From Chamaea fasciata (taxonomy: Eukaryota > Chordata > Aves > Passeriformes > Sylviidae), in assembly GCA_029207755.1 (NCBI GenBank), contig JARCOQ010000003.1:92830646-92894645 (forward strand): 64,000 nt of DNA. Direction: 5' to 3'. The notes below the pieces were generated by a model, which worked only from the letters and a program-made list of their open reading frames with translations, did no database searches and was not told the DNA's origin. Positions 48,186-59,627 of the stretch are shown here, one piece after another. Both the position numbers and the translations under genes were made by a program. Numbering within the stretch: the stretch's first letter is position 1; each line of letters begins with the position of its first letter.

Positions 48186-48391
48186 GTGTAGGCCTGTAGA
48201 TTCCTTTTAGTTTTATGAACTATCCTTTATGATGGAACCCTCAGTATGGATCAGGATCTGAACTTTGTAATAAGAATGGGTGATGCGTTGTAAAATTAAA
48301 AAAGTGATCCAGGGGTCATCAAAACAGAATAATACTTTTCTGCCGAGACAATGTGGTTAGTGTCACAGAAAGCAGTGACTCTTAATGCCTC
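48186..48391. other. Spacer between LTR B and the next LTR candidate
   Basis: Begins with the right GTGTA target duplication of LTR B. Nothing else recognised in these 200 bases. Confidence 0.6.
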
Positions 48392-48730
48392 TGTGACAAA
48401 CAGCTGCTGACCACCTCCAGGGCTGGGCATAGCAGGACAATTAATAACTTCATACAAGAATGGGCAGCAGGTATGTAGGGCAGGGTGACAGACTGCCTTC
48501 CATGGCAGTCCTTTTCAACAAAGAAGACTACAAGAAACACACAGTTTAGCTGGCAGAAGAAGGTCAAAAGACTTTGTCTTAAAAGTAGTGAAACTTGCTG
48601 AAACTTAGACTTCCTCACATGCCGAAGGCATTGATTGTTGTGCGTAGCAACCCAGCTACTTTGTAATAAATACAAACTGCATAAATTCCAAAGGCTTTGT
48701 TTAGCTTTGATTTCTCTTGAAAGCATTACA
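48392..48730 (+). mobile_element. LTR-like candidate, sense
   Basis: The segment opens TGTGACAAACAGC and could close at ATTACA (48730). Near its end are GTAGCAACCCAGC, TAATAAATAC (AATAAA at about 48665-48670) and CCAAAGGCTTTGTTTAGC, an order typical of the R and U5 parts of avian retroviral LTRs. The first bases after each proposed end do not match, so there is no target duplication for these limits. The 114-codon minus-strand frame over it has no domain. Could also be unique DNA. Confidence 0.33.
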
Positions 48731-48805
48731 GTGTGAGTCAGAGCAACAAAAAAAATGGAGGCTGTGGATGATTATTTATCCGCTGATTGATTTAAATGGT
48801 TTGTT

Positions 48806-48863
48806 TGGAGTAGAGTTTTGACTTGCTGACCTCCAGAGGTCCCTTCCAGCCTAGATTTCTCTA
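48806..48863 (+). mobile_element. CR1 LINE 3' tail scrap, sense
   Basis: GACTTGCTGACCTCCAGAGG followed by TCCCTTCCAGCCTAGATTTC matches the canonical CR1 3' end nearly base for base, but only about 55 bases are left and the terminal ATTCTATGA units have decayed to TTTCTCTAC. Confidence 0.82.
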
Positions 48864-49628
48864 CAGTTGTGTAAAAAGTACAGAAATGTCTTACTGAATT
48901 GATATTGGGCCAAATATTCTGCAGAGGGAAGCGCTTAATCCTAAAGAAGATTAACACTGAATTAAGACTGTGATTTTCAAGTATCAATATTCTGTAAGTG
49001 TCCAGAGTCTAGACCTGGACCCCTACAGTCTAGACTTTCTTAAAACCCCAAGGATTTGAATGGATATAGGTTTGGTCTGAAAGCCAAAGTATAGAGATTA
49101 CATGAGAAATGGATTTAGACAGAGGCTGAATGGTAGCAAATAGTTGAAGCTGTATTGATGAAAGTTTTTCCATTGAGTTTAAATGTAATATTTAGCTTTG
49201 TTCAAATATTGAATCCATCTTACCAAATTTATCTATTTTTAGTCTATGACGATTATGCAAATCTTCTGTGCAATTTTTTTTACTTTTTTTTAGAGTAAGG
49301 GGCATATCAAGATGAGACTTAATCTCTCATAGAACAAATGGCTGAAACATGGATTAACTGACCAATGCATGGCTTTGAGCAGCCCAGAACAGACATAGCC
49401 ATATTTGTACAGTTGCATGAGGATATCCACCCTTCATACCCAACAAATACTGTATGTAAAGAAAAGGACTTGTTTGAGTAAAAAGGTTCCATAATTTTTA
49501 CAATGCACTTATTGCAGAGCTGAAGATTTGAAAGATGAGAAGATCCTGAATATAAGTAAAGCTATGAAGACTTTGAATCAAATTAATCTGCTTCACTGTT
49601 ATAACTAAGAAGAATTTTTATTTCCAAG
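48864..49628. other. Unique DNA, no gene seen
   Basis: No gene or element recognised. The last five bases, CCAAG, form the probable left target duplication of LTR D. Confidence 0.6.
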
Positions 49629-49999
49629 TGTCATGGTTCCAGCCAGGACAGGGTTAATTTTTGCAGTAACCAGAGGATGACATGTCTAGGACCTGGATAT
49701 TAGTCTGTAACACCTCTCATCATTGCCAGGGGAAGAGGCAAAGGAGTCTCTTCTAGTCAGGGTAGCAGGACTGCTCTGTGGTGTGCACTGTACACATGAA
49801 TCACTGTTCGTGTTCTTTTCTTGCTGTTTCCAGTAAATTGTTCCCATCTCAACCCCGTGATGTTTGTCTCTTGTGCCTCCAGTTGTCCTCTCCATCCTAC
49901 CACAGGGAAGGAAGAGGAGGGGAGGGAGTCAGCAGCACATGGTTTGGAGAATCTCTGTGGGAGTACTAAATTGAGGAATACCATTCCTAAACCATGACA
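49629..49999 (+). mobile_element. Solo LTR D, short ERVL-type, sense
   Basis: The element opens TGTCATGGTTCCAGCCAGGA and closes AAACCATGACA, so its ends are inverted (TGTCATGGTT / AACCATGACA), as in the well-known avian ERVL LTRs. Inside are AGGGTTAATTTT, then TTTCCAGTAAATTGTTCCCA and ATCTCAACCCCGTGATG, equal to the conserved R/U5 junction of that family, and a CTCCATCCTACCACAGGGA stretch. Flanks are CCAAG (49624-49628) and TCAAG (50000-50004): a 5-base duplication with one mismatch. At 371 bases it is shorter than the roughly 550-base relatives, lacking most of U3. No internal viral DNA lies beside it. Confidence 0.88.
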
Positions 50000-50004
50000 T
50001 CAAG

Positions 50005-53000
50005 ATTATTTTCTGACCATTATATTAACCAAACTACTTATGATGATTCTATAATTCAAAAATATTATTAGCAACTTTTCTCTGATACAAAGCTAGAAAA
50101 ATAAAAGGATCCTCTACTTTCAGAAGACCTAAAAATTGTACAGCTGTGTGAAACATGAAATTGATAATCTCACAAGCAAAATAACTGGCCTGAAGACAAA
50201 AATGACGCAATATACTGCTGCAAACCTGTAGTTCATTAGACTGTCTCCCTAAGTAATCAGAAAATATGTAGTTTTTTACAAGAATCAACAAAATCTATCA
50301 AAGATATTCATGCTGCAAAGATGAGTGTGATTTACTAAGAGTTCTTATTACATTACCTCTCAACATTTAGCTTAGGTTGGAAGGAAGCACTTCATAAGTG
50401 AATAAAATAAACTAGTGTGGTCTAAGGGATTACATCTATGAGTCCTGGGCCACAGAAAAAGGATTAAAATTAAAAATGAAGAAGAAAACAATGGCCCATT
50501 CTACTGAAAATTTATATTCCTATATGGCAAAATGAAACAAAATAAAACAAAACGTCAAACACTGAAATAGAGGGAAAAAGCAAAACTAAATTATAAGTTT
50601 AGTGCCTAATCAAGCCGAAATAATTTTTACTACTAATATCAATTTTTAGAATAAACTAGAATAATGGTATACAAGTATCCAAAATTCTCTATCAGAAAGA
50701 TTGATGAAGAAAAAGAATAAAGGAGTATTTCACCAAAATTGCTTATTTGCAGTGAAATCAAGGGAGAAATGGAAAACAATAAGCAGATGTTTTGAAGGAA
50801 ATAGTCAAACCCTTGTCAATATCAGTGTAAAGTTGATTAACTGTTCACAAAGAGGAGCTTTTCTCTCTCTGGGCAAGATAGGTTACTTCCAAGTAGTGAA
50901 AATTTATAGTTACATATAATAATTGCAAAACTATTGTGGATTCATGTGATTTAAGAATTATAATGCTGTGCCAAAAAAATGGTTCCAGAATGCCAGAACA
51001 TTTTAAAATTGTGTTTATCTCATTTTAAATAAATGTTGATATATTAGAGATAACTTAGTATGTTTGTATTCCTTTGATTATTTTCCGAAAAATTATTCTC
51101 CACACCAAGTGAAAAAATATTTAATTATAATATCAAAATTTACTTTGACAACAATATATTAAAACTTCAGCTGTATGCAATAATTTCTGGAAATCAACAT
51201 GATAATATATATCTACCTGAAATATCTTCTCACATTATCAGTATTAGATGGAAGTGTTTTACCCAGATTTCCTGGACTATTTTTTTCAATTACTTTAATT
51301 GATTAATAGATTTAAGAGACACAGCAAAACTTCCTTATTTATGTTTTTGGTCATACCTTTTTGCCTATATTAATTTACATAAAAATATGCTAGAGAGTCA
51401 CTACTGGGATGCAAAGTTGTATATTTGTTGCTTCTTTTCTATTCAATGATGTATATATTAATAAGAATAACCTTTCCTGAAATATTCTGTCCCCTACTGC
51501 CCACATTAAGAGTGGCTCTTGTGGTTTTCTGGGTACTATTATTCATTTTTTATCAAAACACAGTCAATCTCAATGCAGGAATTACAAGACATTTTCTGTT
51601 CTCATTCCAGACACTTATCCACATGTGCAGAGGCAGCTGTTTTGATCTTAGTAAATCCCTGTCATCAGACTTCTATTTATATATATGTATGGACATATTT
51701 AAAATATTTTAAATTACAACATACTACTTATATTAATGTTTCTTTGGAATTTTCTTGGGACATATGAATTATAGCGATCACTCTAGTTTAGTGGTCTATG
51801 CATCTCTGGAAGCAAAAACAGAGAGGAATGGCTAAACTTGTAACACTAGTGTTACTCTATTCTTCTGCTCTATCAGCATCAATCTAGATTGAAGATATCC
51901 AATTTCATGTTAACTCATAGGCAAAATATTTGGTCTCAGAGAACAAAAAATATCCTGTAGCTTTTAATCAAATTTTTCTCAATACTGGTGGCAAAGGCTG
52001 TCTTGATGTATTGATTTTTTCCTGTTTCATATTTTCACAAAAATTAAGATGAAAACTGTGTTTTGTTGCTGTGCTTAAATCAGAGATAATTAAAATAACT
52101 GTTTTTCAATGGGACTAAAAGCAAGAACAAGATACGTCTAAAATCATATCGCATGTCCTATGTTCTAAATAAGGTACTTATTTGGATTTAAGAACTGAAC
52201 TTCTTTCATGCTCATTAATACAAAATTATTGTTGGACAAAAGCCCTGAATGATTGCAATCCCTGTGTCATCACTATGGCACTAGCAGAGTGTAATGAACT
52301 TATGAAAGTTCTGGAGATAGGGGAAAATAAGATCAGAAATCTTAGAAGCTGTAGAGAACTAATCTAGTAATCAAAGTATTGCATATGCTCAGAATGACAC
52401 ATACTTAGGCCCTTCTGTGCCTCTTCTTCTTTCAGGAAGAAATTGTATTACTCACTTCATACTTAAATAGTCAAGACTTAAGGCTCCTCTTATAAATTTA
52501 GTATAGCTGATGTATATGATTTCTTATACCTTAGAATCACTAGTGAGTAATACTTTCAGCAACAACTATGATATTACTATGCACTTTTAAAGTACAGTGC
52601 AAGACTTTCATTTGTCATTCCTCATACCAGGTTTTGAATATTTTATGGCTACAATCAGGAACTGGATGGCTGCTTTAGAATGAATAATTAAAACTCATTT
52701 TAAAATAACTGTCTTTGGGGAATGGGTGCCTCAATGAACTAAACAATTCCTATTCTCAGCATTATTTCCCTGTAATTTCCTGACCTGATTTGCAGTACAT
52801 TCTTATATATTTTGGGTAAGAAATATATGTCAAGGTATCATGAAGGGAAATAAAAACCCTAATAATTTAAGATTGCCACAGAGAATTTAGATGACTAAGC
52901 AGAAAAAAAAAACAACCCTCTTTCCACAAGAGCTATCTCCTTAAATGTTCATCACGTCTGAGTGTAGTTTTAATCCCTCCTTTAAAAAGCTTGTCTGGTC

Positions 53001-54659
53001 TAGACAGACAATAAATCACTGCATTCTAGAATTTGCCAGAGACTTGTTTGGAGATGATTTTCCTGGCTAAAACTGTTAAATGAATGGAAGTGTTTTGTGG
53101 AAATATGCCAACCTCAAACAAAGTTCAAGGGGTGATGTAAGAGAGCTTTTTTCTCTATTAAGAACTGATTATTTAATATTACAAGCCAGAAGGAAAAAGT
53201 CTAATTCAGAATGAATTTTTACCAGCAATAATTAATTATATATTTTATTTTTAAATCTATTTGGAAATTATAGATATTAACTGGTATAATGACATTTACT
53301 ATGCAAAGAAATGACCTAGTCCTAATACTTGTTTCTATAGCATTCCCTAGAAGGCTTGGGCAAGCATTTTTCTGAAGAATATAAGACAGCAGCTCAGGAA
53401 AAGCTGTGATGGATTTCAGTTCACTTCAAAGACTGTTTTTCTATTGCTTGAACAAATATTGAAAATGAAGATAGTATTCTGTGACAAATATATACACCAC
53501 TATATATAGAGAATATAAATGACATAAAGTTTCTAAGCACATATTTTGCGCAGCCTTAAAATAAGACCCATGACAAAATATGTCTGGGTTAAATTTTGTT
53601 CTGGCATAAAAAAATATGACACACTAGAAAGAGAGACAGGAAACTAACATATGTGGCGAAGTAATTTTTTAGGTTCAAATCCCAAGAAGATTCCAAATTT
53701 TCCAGGAATTTATTGCAAATTGCAATTTTATATCCTGGGTCAGACTCTCTGAATGTGCTCCAAAAAAAAATCCTAATTGCATGAACTGTGAGGTTACTGC
53801 AAGATTTCAGGCAAGTGCCAGACACTGCAATTTTTAGCCTGCTATCTTTGCTGCAGATCGTTTATTTTAACAGTGACGCAAGAAGAAAAAAGACACAGAG
53901 GCAAAGAAAAATGTGGGTTTGGAAAAAAAAAATTATATGTCTGGCCAGAAGCCCCATTGTATAAAGAGAAGTCATAAATTGTTTTCTTTGTTTTTATTTC
54001 TATCATGTCAATCTCAGCAACAGTGAAGTCCCCAAAAACTTGAGCGTACGTCTTTTTACGTCAGCACCCAAGCAAAACATAAAATATATCCATGCACTCA
54101 TTTTTTATATTAAGCGGTATTTTAGAATGCTGCAGGTAGGAATAGGAGTTCTGGATTTTATTTCTGTTCATGATGTTTTGAATGCCCTGTTTTCAAATTT
54201 CACATTTCAGTGAAGGTCAGGGGCTTTCTAAATGTTCTTTCTTACAAATTATGAGTGATTTGATCATAGCCATATTTTTAACGTGCATGTGATGAAAAGC
54301 AGACCAAACCAAAGAGGTGTTGGCTGTATCATTTTGGATTTTATTTAAGGTATGAAATTAAAAAGAATACCTAGGAAATCAAACAAAAAAACCTATTAGG
54401 TATTTGAAACATGTTTGCCTAAACTGTTAAAACTCATTCAAGTTTTACAGAACTGTGAAGGAAATAAAGGTGTGCTTCTCTCTTGCTTTTACTTTGACTG
54501 CAGTATCCAGTCAATGAAATGAACAGTCAGGTAAGAAGTCCATATGTAGGATCATGAAATATAATAAAAATTATTATAACTTCATTACAGATTTGGTTAT
54601 TCACACACAGTAAAAGGAATAGATGATATAAGAATAGATAATACGTAGGAATAGGTAAT
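50005..54659. other. 4.6 kb unique AT-rich DNA
   Basis: No element recognised. Frames at 51425-51712 and 51519-51767 overlap in different phases and are hydrophobic; neither is supported. Two cAMP-element-like sites with CpG lie near 53874 and 54056 (see findings). Confidence 0.55.
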
Positions 54660-54664
54660 ACATA
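54660..54664. repeat. Target-site duplication of LTR C, left copy (ACATA)
   Basis: ACATA is repeated exactly at 55205-55209, directly outside the TG...CA ends. Confidence 0.88.
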
Positions 54665-55204
54665 TGTAGTGGTTTGAAAGCAAACCAAATGAGAGGCTCC
54701 AAATCAGAGATACAATTTAATAGGAAGAAAGGAAAGAAAGTAAATTAAAATAGATGCAATAATACAAAAGACCACTGACAGAGTCAGAACACAACCTGAG
54801 CAGGGTGATGGAAGCAGTCCAGATGAGGTGGTCTTCCTGAAGCAGTGATCCTGTAGAAAGGTCTGGTAGCTCTTGTCCTCTGGGAATCCAGTGGGTAAGG
54901 GCAGCCTGTACTGTCCCAAACCCCAGATTATATCCAGGTGAGAATGCTTGGTTCCTCCCCCTGGGCAGAGCATCTCACAAGGGGATGATGAGTCATGCAG
55001 AGGGTTCTTGATGGCCCATTAAACAGAGATAACTCCCGGAGGGAGTTATCTATGAGTCATGGGCAAGGCATCAGATGGGCCATTAACAGAAGATAATGGC
55101 CCAGAGGGAGGGGGTCTGGGAAAACACTGCCCCACCTGGATTCAACAGTTCATGAAGATGGTGATAGAATACTTTGTGCACATCCTATACTACAACCCAG
55201 GACA
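54665..55204 (-). mobile_element. Solo LTR C, ERVL-type, antisense, near copy of LTR A
   Basis: The 540-base element starts TGTAGTGGTTTG and ends CAACCCAGGACA. Over its first 240 bases I count about 14 mismatches to LTR A, so the two are members of one recent group; the extra length is in the U3 part. On its own sense strand it shows two copies of the TGTTAATGGCC/TGTTTAATGGGCC-type motif (55077-55089 and 55013-55026), two AP-1 sites (55053-55059 and 54989-54995), TATAAT (54927-54932) where LTR A has TATAAA, a GC box lost to CTGCCC, and ATTAAA (54716-54721). A perfect 10-bp inverted repeat sits in U3 at 55028-55050. Minus-strand frame 54704-54973 is not viral coding sequence. Confidence 0.9.
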
Positions 55205-55692
55205 ACATAATATTATTTAAATCTAGACTAATAGATCTACTTGCCACTTTGTAGATTTCCAAGACACTTTCATAATTCCAAGTGGTATCAAATGCCAGTA
55301 AGGATATTTTTTTCACACAACCATTAATTTTGGTGTATACTTAGAATTAAAATTGGAATGGTGTAAATTTATAATTAGAAGTTTTTTCTGTTTAGATGTG
55401 TTATTTCTAAAAAGAGGTGAGGTATTCTGAACATTATGTTGAATTCTTAATCTAATCCTAATTTTTTTAATCCCACGTTGTTATGAAAAACTGGAGTTAT
55501 ATCTGTTATCTTTCCTTGCCTTCATGTCTAATTACTTCCTAAGTAGATTAACAAGACAAAAATTGTGGCTGGTTTTGACTCCATTGTGACTCCATCATTG
55601 GAATTGTATAAGTCTTTTTAAAACAGTCTATATTTTCCAAATGTTATGACAAATTCTATGTGCAATTTTAAGTAAGGAAACAAATTACCTTC

Positions 55693-55774
55693 TGGTTGGT
55701 TGGTTGGTTCATGGTTTTTTGGGGGTTTTGGGGGGGTTTTTTTGGAGGGGTTTGTTGATGTTGTTGTTGTTTGT
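55693..55774. repeat. T/G-only tract with long G runs
   Basis: (GGTT)n units, then G5, T4, G7, T8 and GGAGGGG, then (GTT)n. The G runs could support a quadruplex if the G7 run is used twice or a two-tetrad form is allowed. Same strand sense as the tracts at 7.2 and 43.8 kb. Confidence 0.9.
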
Positions 55775-57390
55775 CATAAATGCATTTCTGTTTTCTTTAC
55801 TTTTCTAACAATTCAAGCCATAGAACAGCCTTGATTTTAAGTTTTTTATACTAAAAAAAAGTAGTATATCGATTGTATCTATGTCTAATACACATACACT
55901 TTTAGAAAAGTGTACAGAGAGGTGCATAGAGAGAATTTATGGGACACATTAGTTACACAGGTGACATAACATATTAAAAAACCCAAAATACTTGAACTGT
56001 GATTATAAAATCACTATGGAATAATGGAAGAAGGACTGAAGCATAAAAATTTAAGGAAAAAATTTTAAACATCGTATCTTTCCACTTGAACATGTAAATG
56101 CTTAAAATAAGATTGCAAAAATATCTGTATGGAATGTTTTCATCTTGCTTAATAAAATACAGAGTATATACTATGATACTGAGCAAAACTATATTAAATT
56201 AAATCTGATTAAATAATGAGAAAAACTTGCTGGATAATACTCCTGAATGTAGAAAACTAGAGAAAAAGCTTAGGATATTTTTTCTTTTTCCACAACATCC
56301 AGAAGACATCAGGAATGATAATAATTACTTTGAGTTGCTTTGTTATACTAATAGTATATATATATAACTTTGTTATACTAACGTTGTTATACTAACATGG
56401 CTAAGTCCTTTTTCATGTTTATATTTTTTGCCATAACTTAAATTTTAAAAAATCAAAATACTTTAAGTCAATCTCTGTACCAAAGCTTCATAAAAAATTT
56501 ATAGCCTTCCTTGATGCCCATTGACTTAAGTTTTAAAACCATGGGTATATAGAGAAAGAATGATCCCTCTTAATTTAAATTAATTCTTGAATACTTATGA
56601 TTTCCTTGTTTGCAAAATTATTTTTTACATGTGTCTCATTATTCTAAAGTTTCAAACTTAATAAAATGTCTTACATAAGAAATGCCCAACTTTAATTAAC
56701 ATATTTAAATGTAAATCATTTGCCAACATATTGTATCTTAGACATAATGAGCATTTTTTTTCAATTGTAACCTCAATGGTTTTGTAAGAAAGCTGCAAAA
56801 AATGAATGGCCCACACCTTTTATGACAGTTTTACAGAGGCATAATGAATGCAGGATATAATTTATGAGAAAGTACCAAGTCAGTTGGTGCCATAAACCTT
56901 TAGTTATTACATTGTGTGTGTACAGCAATGCTGATTTACCTTCAGAGCTCAAACAGACAACTCCAGCTAATTATTCCATTTTACTATGTAGTATTTTTCC
57001 TTGGAAAAATAAAGTTTTACTTTTTTGTTTGATTTTTGCTTTTTTTCCTGTTTCTTTGAAGTTCTTCAGGAAAGTAACTTATAGGGTCTTTTTGATTCAA
57101 TTTCTATGGCTATTTTTTGATATCTAGTATCTTTCCATTTATTTGAAATGAAATTTCAATAATGACATTTTACAATATCTCTAAATATATGCAGTCCATG
57201 GTAATAATGGAACACAGGCCAAAGTACAAAATGAATTGATTTCTGTAAATTCATTAATACAGTTTTGAGTTGGGGCAATAGAGATGACCAAGTATTCTTT
57301 ACCGGGTACATTAATTTTCAAATTTAACATTCATAGTATTATTTCTTGATCTTTTTATCATGTTCTCAGGCTTTAGCCAGGAAAGTTGTG

Positions 57391-57426
57391 TCTCTCTCTC
57401 TCTTTTTTTTTTTTTTTTCTTCTTCC
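57391..57426. repeat. (TC)n followed by a T run
   Basis: Six TC units run into a T tract of 16, ending in CTTCTTCCC; a pyrimidine-only simple repeat. Confidence 0.93.
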
Positions 57427-58197
57427 CTTTAAGTGTCAGATACACTTACTTCTTTCATTTACAGTTTACAATACTGGTCTAAGAATATAGTTTGTCAGTT
57501 TTCATTCACTTCACATATCTGTGCCATCCTGGACTGAAGTAATCAGACAGATTTCTGGCATTTTAGAGCACATTTTAGATACTGTATATCCATCAACAAA
57601 ACATGAAAGACTCTCAAAGTAAGTGAAAAATATTGATTGTTTTAAGCAAATAAAACTGACAGTAGTGGAAAACTGATGCAACCATCACTAGTCAATTGTG
57701 CAAGGAAAACTTTAAGAGATCAAGGACAAAAGTTGTTTGATTCAGAATACTGAGAGCAGGAGTATTTGAAGTGTCACAGTGATTTTTGGCATGCCTTGAC
57801 ATGTCATAGAGTCTGCTGTAAATGTGCATCATCCAAAGGGAGATTCATGTGCTGGAAGTTTGACTGGTGACAGATGCAAGTTCTCACTTCTTTAGTTTGA
57901 CATTTGAATTCAGTATCATTAGCTTCTCCAGAAGTTTCTCCTTCACACATTGCAAATAATTTGGCACTTTGAACAAACAAAGACACACTTAGATGGTAAC
58001 TGATCTAATTTGCAACTTTAGAGGTTATTTATGGAAAGGTGAAAGTGTACTGACATAAAACCCAGAGGAGATTTAGCAATTATTTAAATTGGCCATACAG
58101 AATATATATATTATAGGACAGTACACTGCTGATACAGGGGTTAGCACTTTCCTTTCAGGAGATGGTGCCTCTTTGTTCCTATTCTTGTATTAAATAC

Positions 58198-58219
58198 ATA
58201 CTTACTTACTTACTTACTT
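58198..58219. repeat. (CTTA)n microsatellite
   Basis: Five tetranucleotide units in tandem. Confidence 0.9.
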
Positions 58220-58328
58220 TAGCACAGAAAAAAGCACTCAAGATTTGTAGATGTGCCTGGTTGAAAAAGAATGACAAAAGCCAAAAGAGTCAAAAAAAAC
58301 CCTCAGAAATTTTTTAGCAGACTGCACA

Positions 58329-58802
58329 CTAGGCATGGAAAGTGGTATATATTTTGCCCTTATAATTACAAAAATAAAAGAAATAGAAGATGAAAGGGAG
58401 AGGAAAGGGGATCATCAGTTCTGGATCCAGCCTGGGTCCAGCCAATAGCGTGTCCAAGGTCCTGGTGGTACCACTCAGGTTTTGTGGGATTACCTTCCTA
58501 TAGGTAAATTTTCCTCGATCTGGGATTAGCATTCTCACTCTCCATGTAAATAAGTGAGCCGTCCAGTCTTCTGGACCTTCCTGGAAATAGGTTGGGTTTC
58601 TCTGAGGGTTTTTTGGTGGTCTTGATCCCCCTCTATTGGTCTCGACCATTCTTTGACTCAATTTCTGCCCTTGAGCTGTTTGTTGTGTGGTCACCATGGA
58701 ACTGAACTGGAAAATTTGTTTCAGAAAGGTGCTGCTATACTTTCTGCAGCCCTCCTTTCCCAGCAGGTCCTGATCTAACTTGCCCACTTGAATGGCCAGC
58801 AA
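58329..58802 (-). CDS. Unassigned 157-codon open frame, possible retroelement remnant
   Basis: The frame is open from an ATG at 58802 to a stop at 58329. The first 120 or so residues come from DNA that is GC-richer than its flanks and have a protein-like, hydrophilic composition, with a basic Gln/Arg/Pro-rich middle (SRPPKNPQRN at about residues 60-69) and a Trp-containing stretch (EDWTAHLFTWRVR at about 77-89). The last 30 residues are Phe/Tyr-rich and come from ordinary AT-rich DNA, so the frame probably runs out of the true segment there. I see no zinc knuckle, protease, polymerase or membrane motif. The most likely source is a gag-like or untranslated part of an endogenous retrovirus, or a single old exon; I cannot decide. 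It may not be translated at all. Confidence 0.25.
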   Translation of the reverse strand: MLAIQVGKLDQDLLGKEGCRKYSSTFLKQIFQFSSMVTTQQTAQGQKLSQRMVETNRGGSRPPKNPQRNPTYFQEGPEDWTAHLFTWRVRMLIPDRGKFTYRKVIPQNLSGTTRTLDTLLAGPRLDPELMIPFPLPFIFYFFYFCNYKGKIYTTFHA

Positions 58803-59289
58803 TGTGTGAGGTGTAGCAATGCATTAACTCCTTACTGCCCCTATATAGACTCCTATATCTACCCAGAAATTCAATCAACCCTCTTTCTTAACAAAGGGCT
58901 AGTCTCACCAACAAATGATATGGTGGTTGGAAAAAAGCTTTTGCTATGTTTTCATAAAAAATAACCAGAAAATTTTAAAATACTAATAAAATTGAGAAAT
59001 CCATTTGTATTAAAATATGATAGATACCTGAATTCTAGACAGCCTAAAGTTCAATCACTTCTAACTAGACAGTCTCTTGATTTTACTTTATTTCTTCTGT
59101 TTGCCTGTCTGGCTCCTGATCTTTCTTGCCCTGTCTTCCAAACTCTTTCTGATGCAAAAATTCTTATTCTACTCTACTCAGTTCTGTGAGCTAAATATTA
59201 TGGAATTTATTATTCTCTGAAACTTTACTGACATCTGGTTATATTTTTGCCTCAAAACCTGAGCTGTCATATCTGGGGTTTTTGTTTTG

Positions 59290-59320
<31 letters not shown>

Positions 59321-59627
59321 CTTGATTCCTCATTTCAGGTTAAAATGGAGATGGTATCTGATATACCCACTATGAATTTTCACCATAAATCAAGATATTC
59401 TTTAGGTCTCATTGCTTCCTTCCTGGTCTCTGCAGCATGCATAGAACCACTGATGCTGAATGTACTTGGGTAGTTTTACTGATTTCCTGCAACACAGCAT
59501 TTCCCTCTTGCAGGTTGTTGGCAGTCACAAGATTAGACTTTAGCTCAGCACCACGAAGAAAGGCAAACTAGCACAGGTAACAGAGGAGGCTGTGTCAAAG
59601 TGCATCATGTCATCACAGTGCCAGGAC
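58803..59627. other. Unique DNA with a (TTTTG)n tract
   Basis: No gene or element recognised outside the simple repeat at 59278-59320. GC-richer DNA tied to the preceding frame may extend to about 58900. Confidence 0.55.
59278..59320. repeat. (TTTTG)n microsatellite
   Basis: About eight pentanucleotide units in near-perfect tandem, ending in TTTTTTC. The plus-strand frame over it begins with a Phe/Val/Leu/Cys repeat for this reason. Confidence 0.95.

Larger units (their letters stand above)
55210..58329. other. 3.1 kb unique AT-rich DNA with simple repeats
   Basis: No gene or mobile element recognised. Besides the tracts listed separately, a TATATATA patch and a repeated TTTGTTATACTAA unit occur near 56338-56396. 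Confidence 0.58.

Noticed and set aside
53672..53682. GGTTCAAATCCC-like T-arm of a tRNA
   Set aside because: No matching T-stem partner, anticodon arm or acceptor stem can be built upstream, and no A box lies at the right distance.
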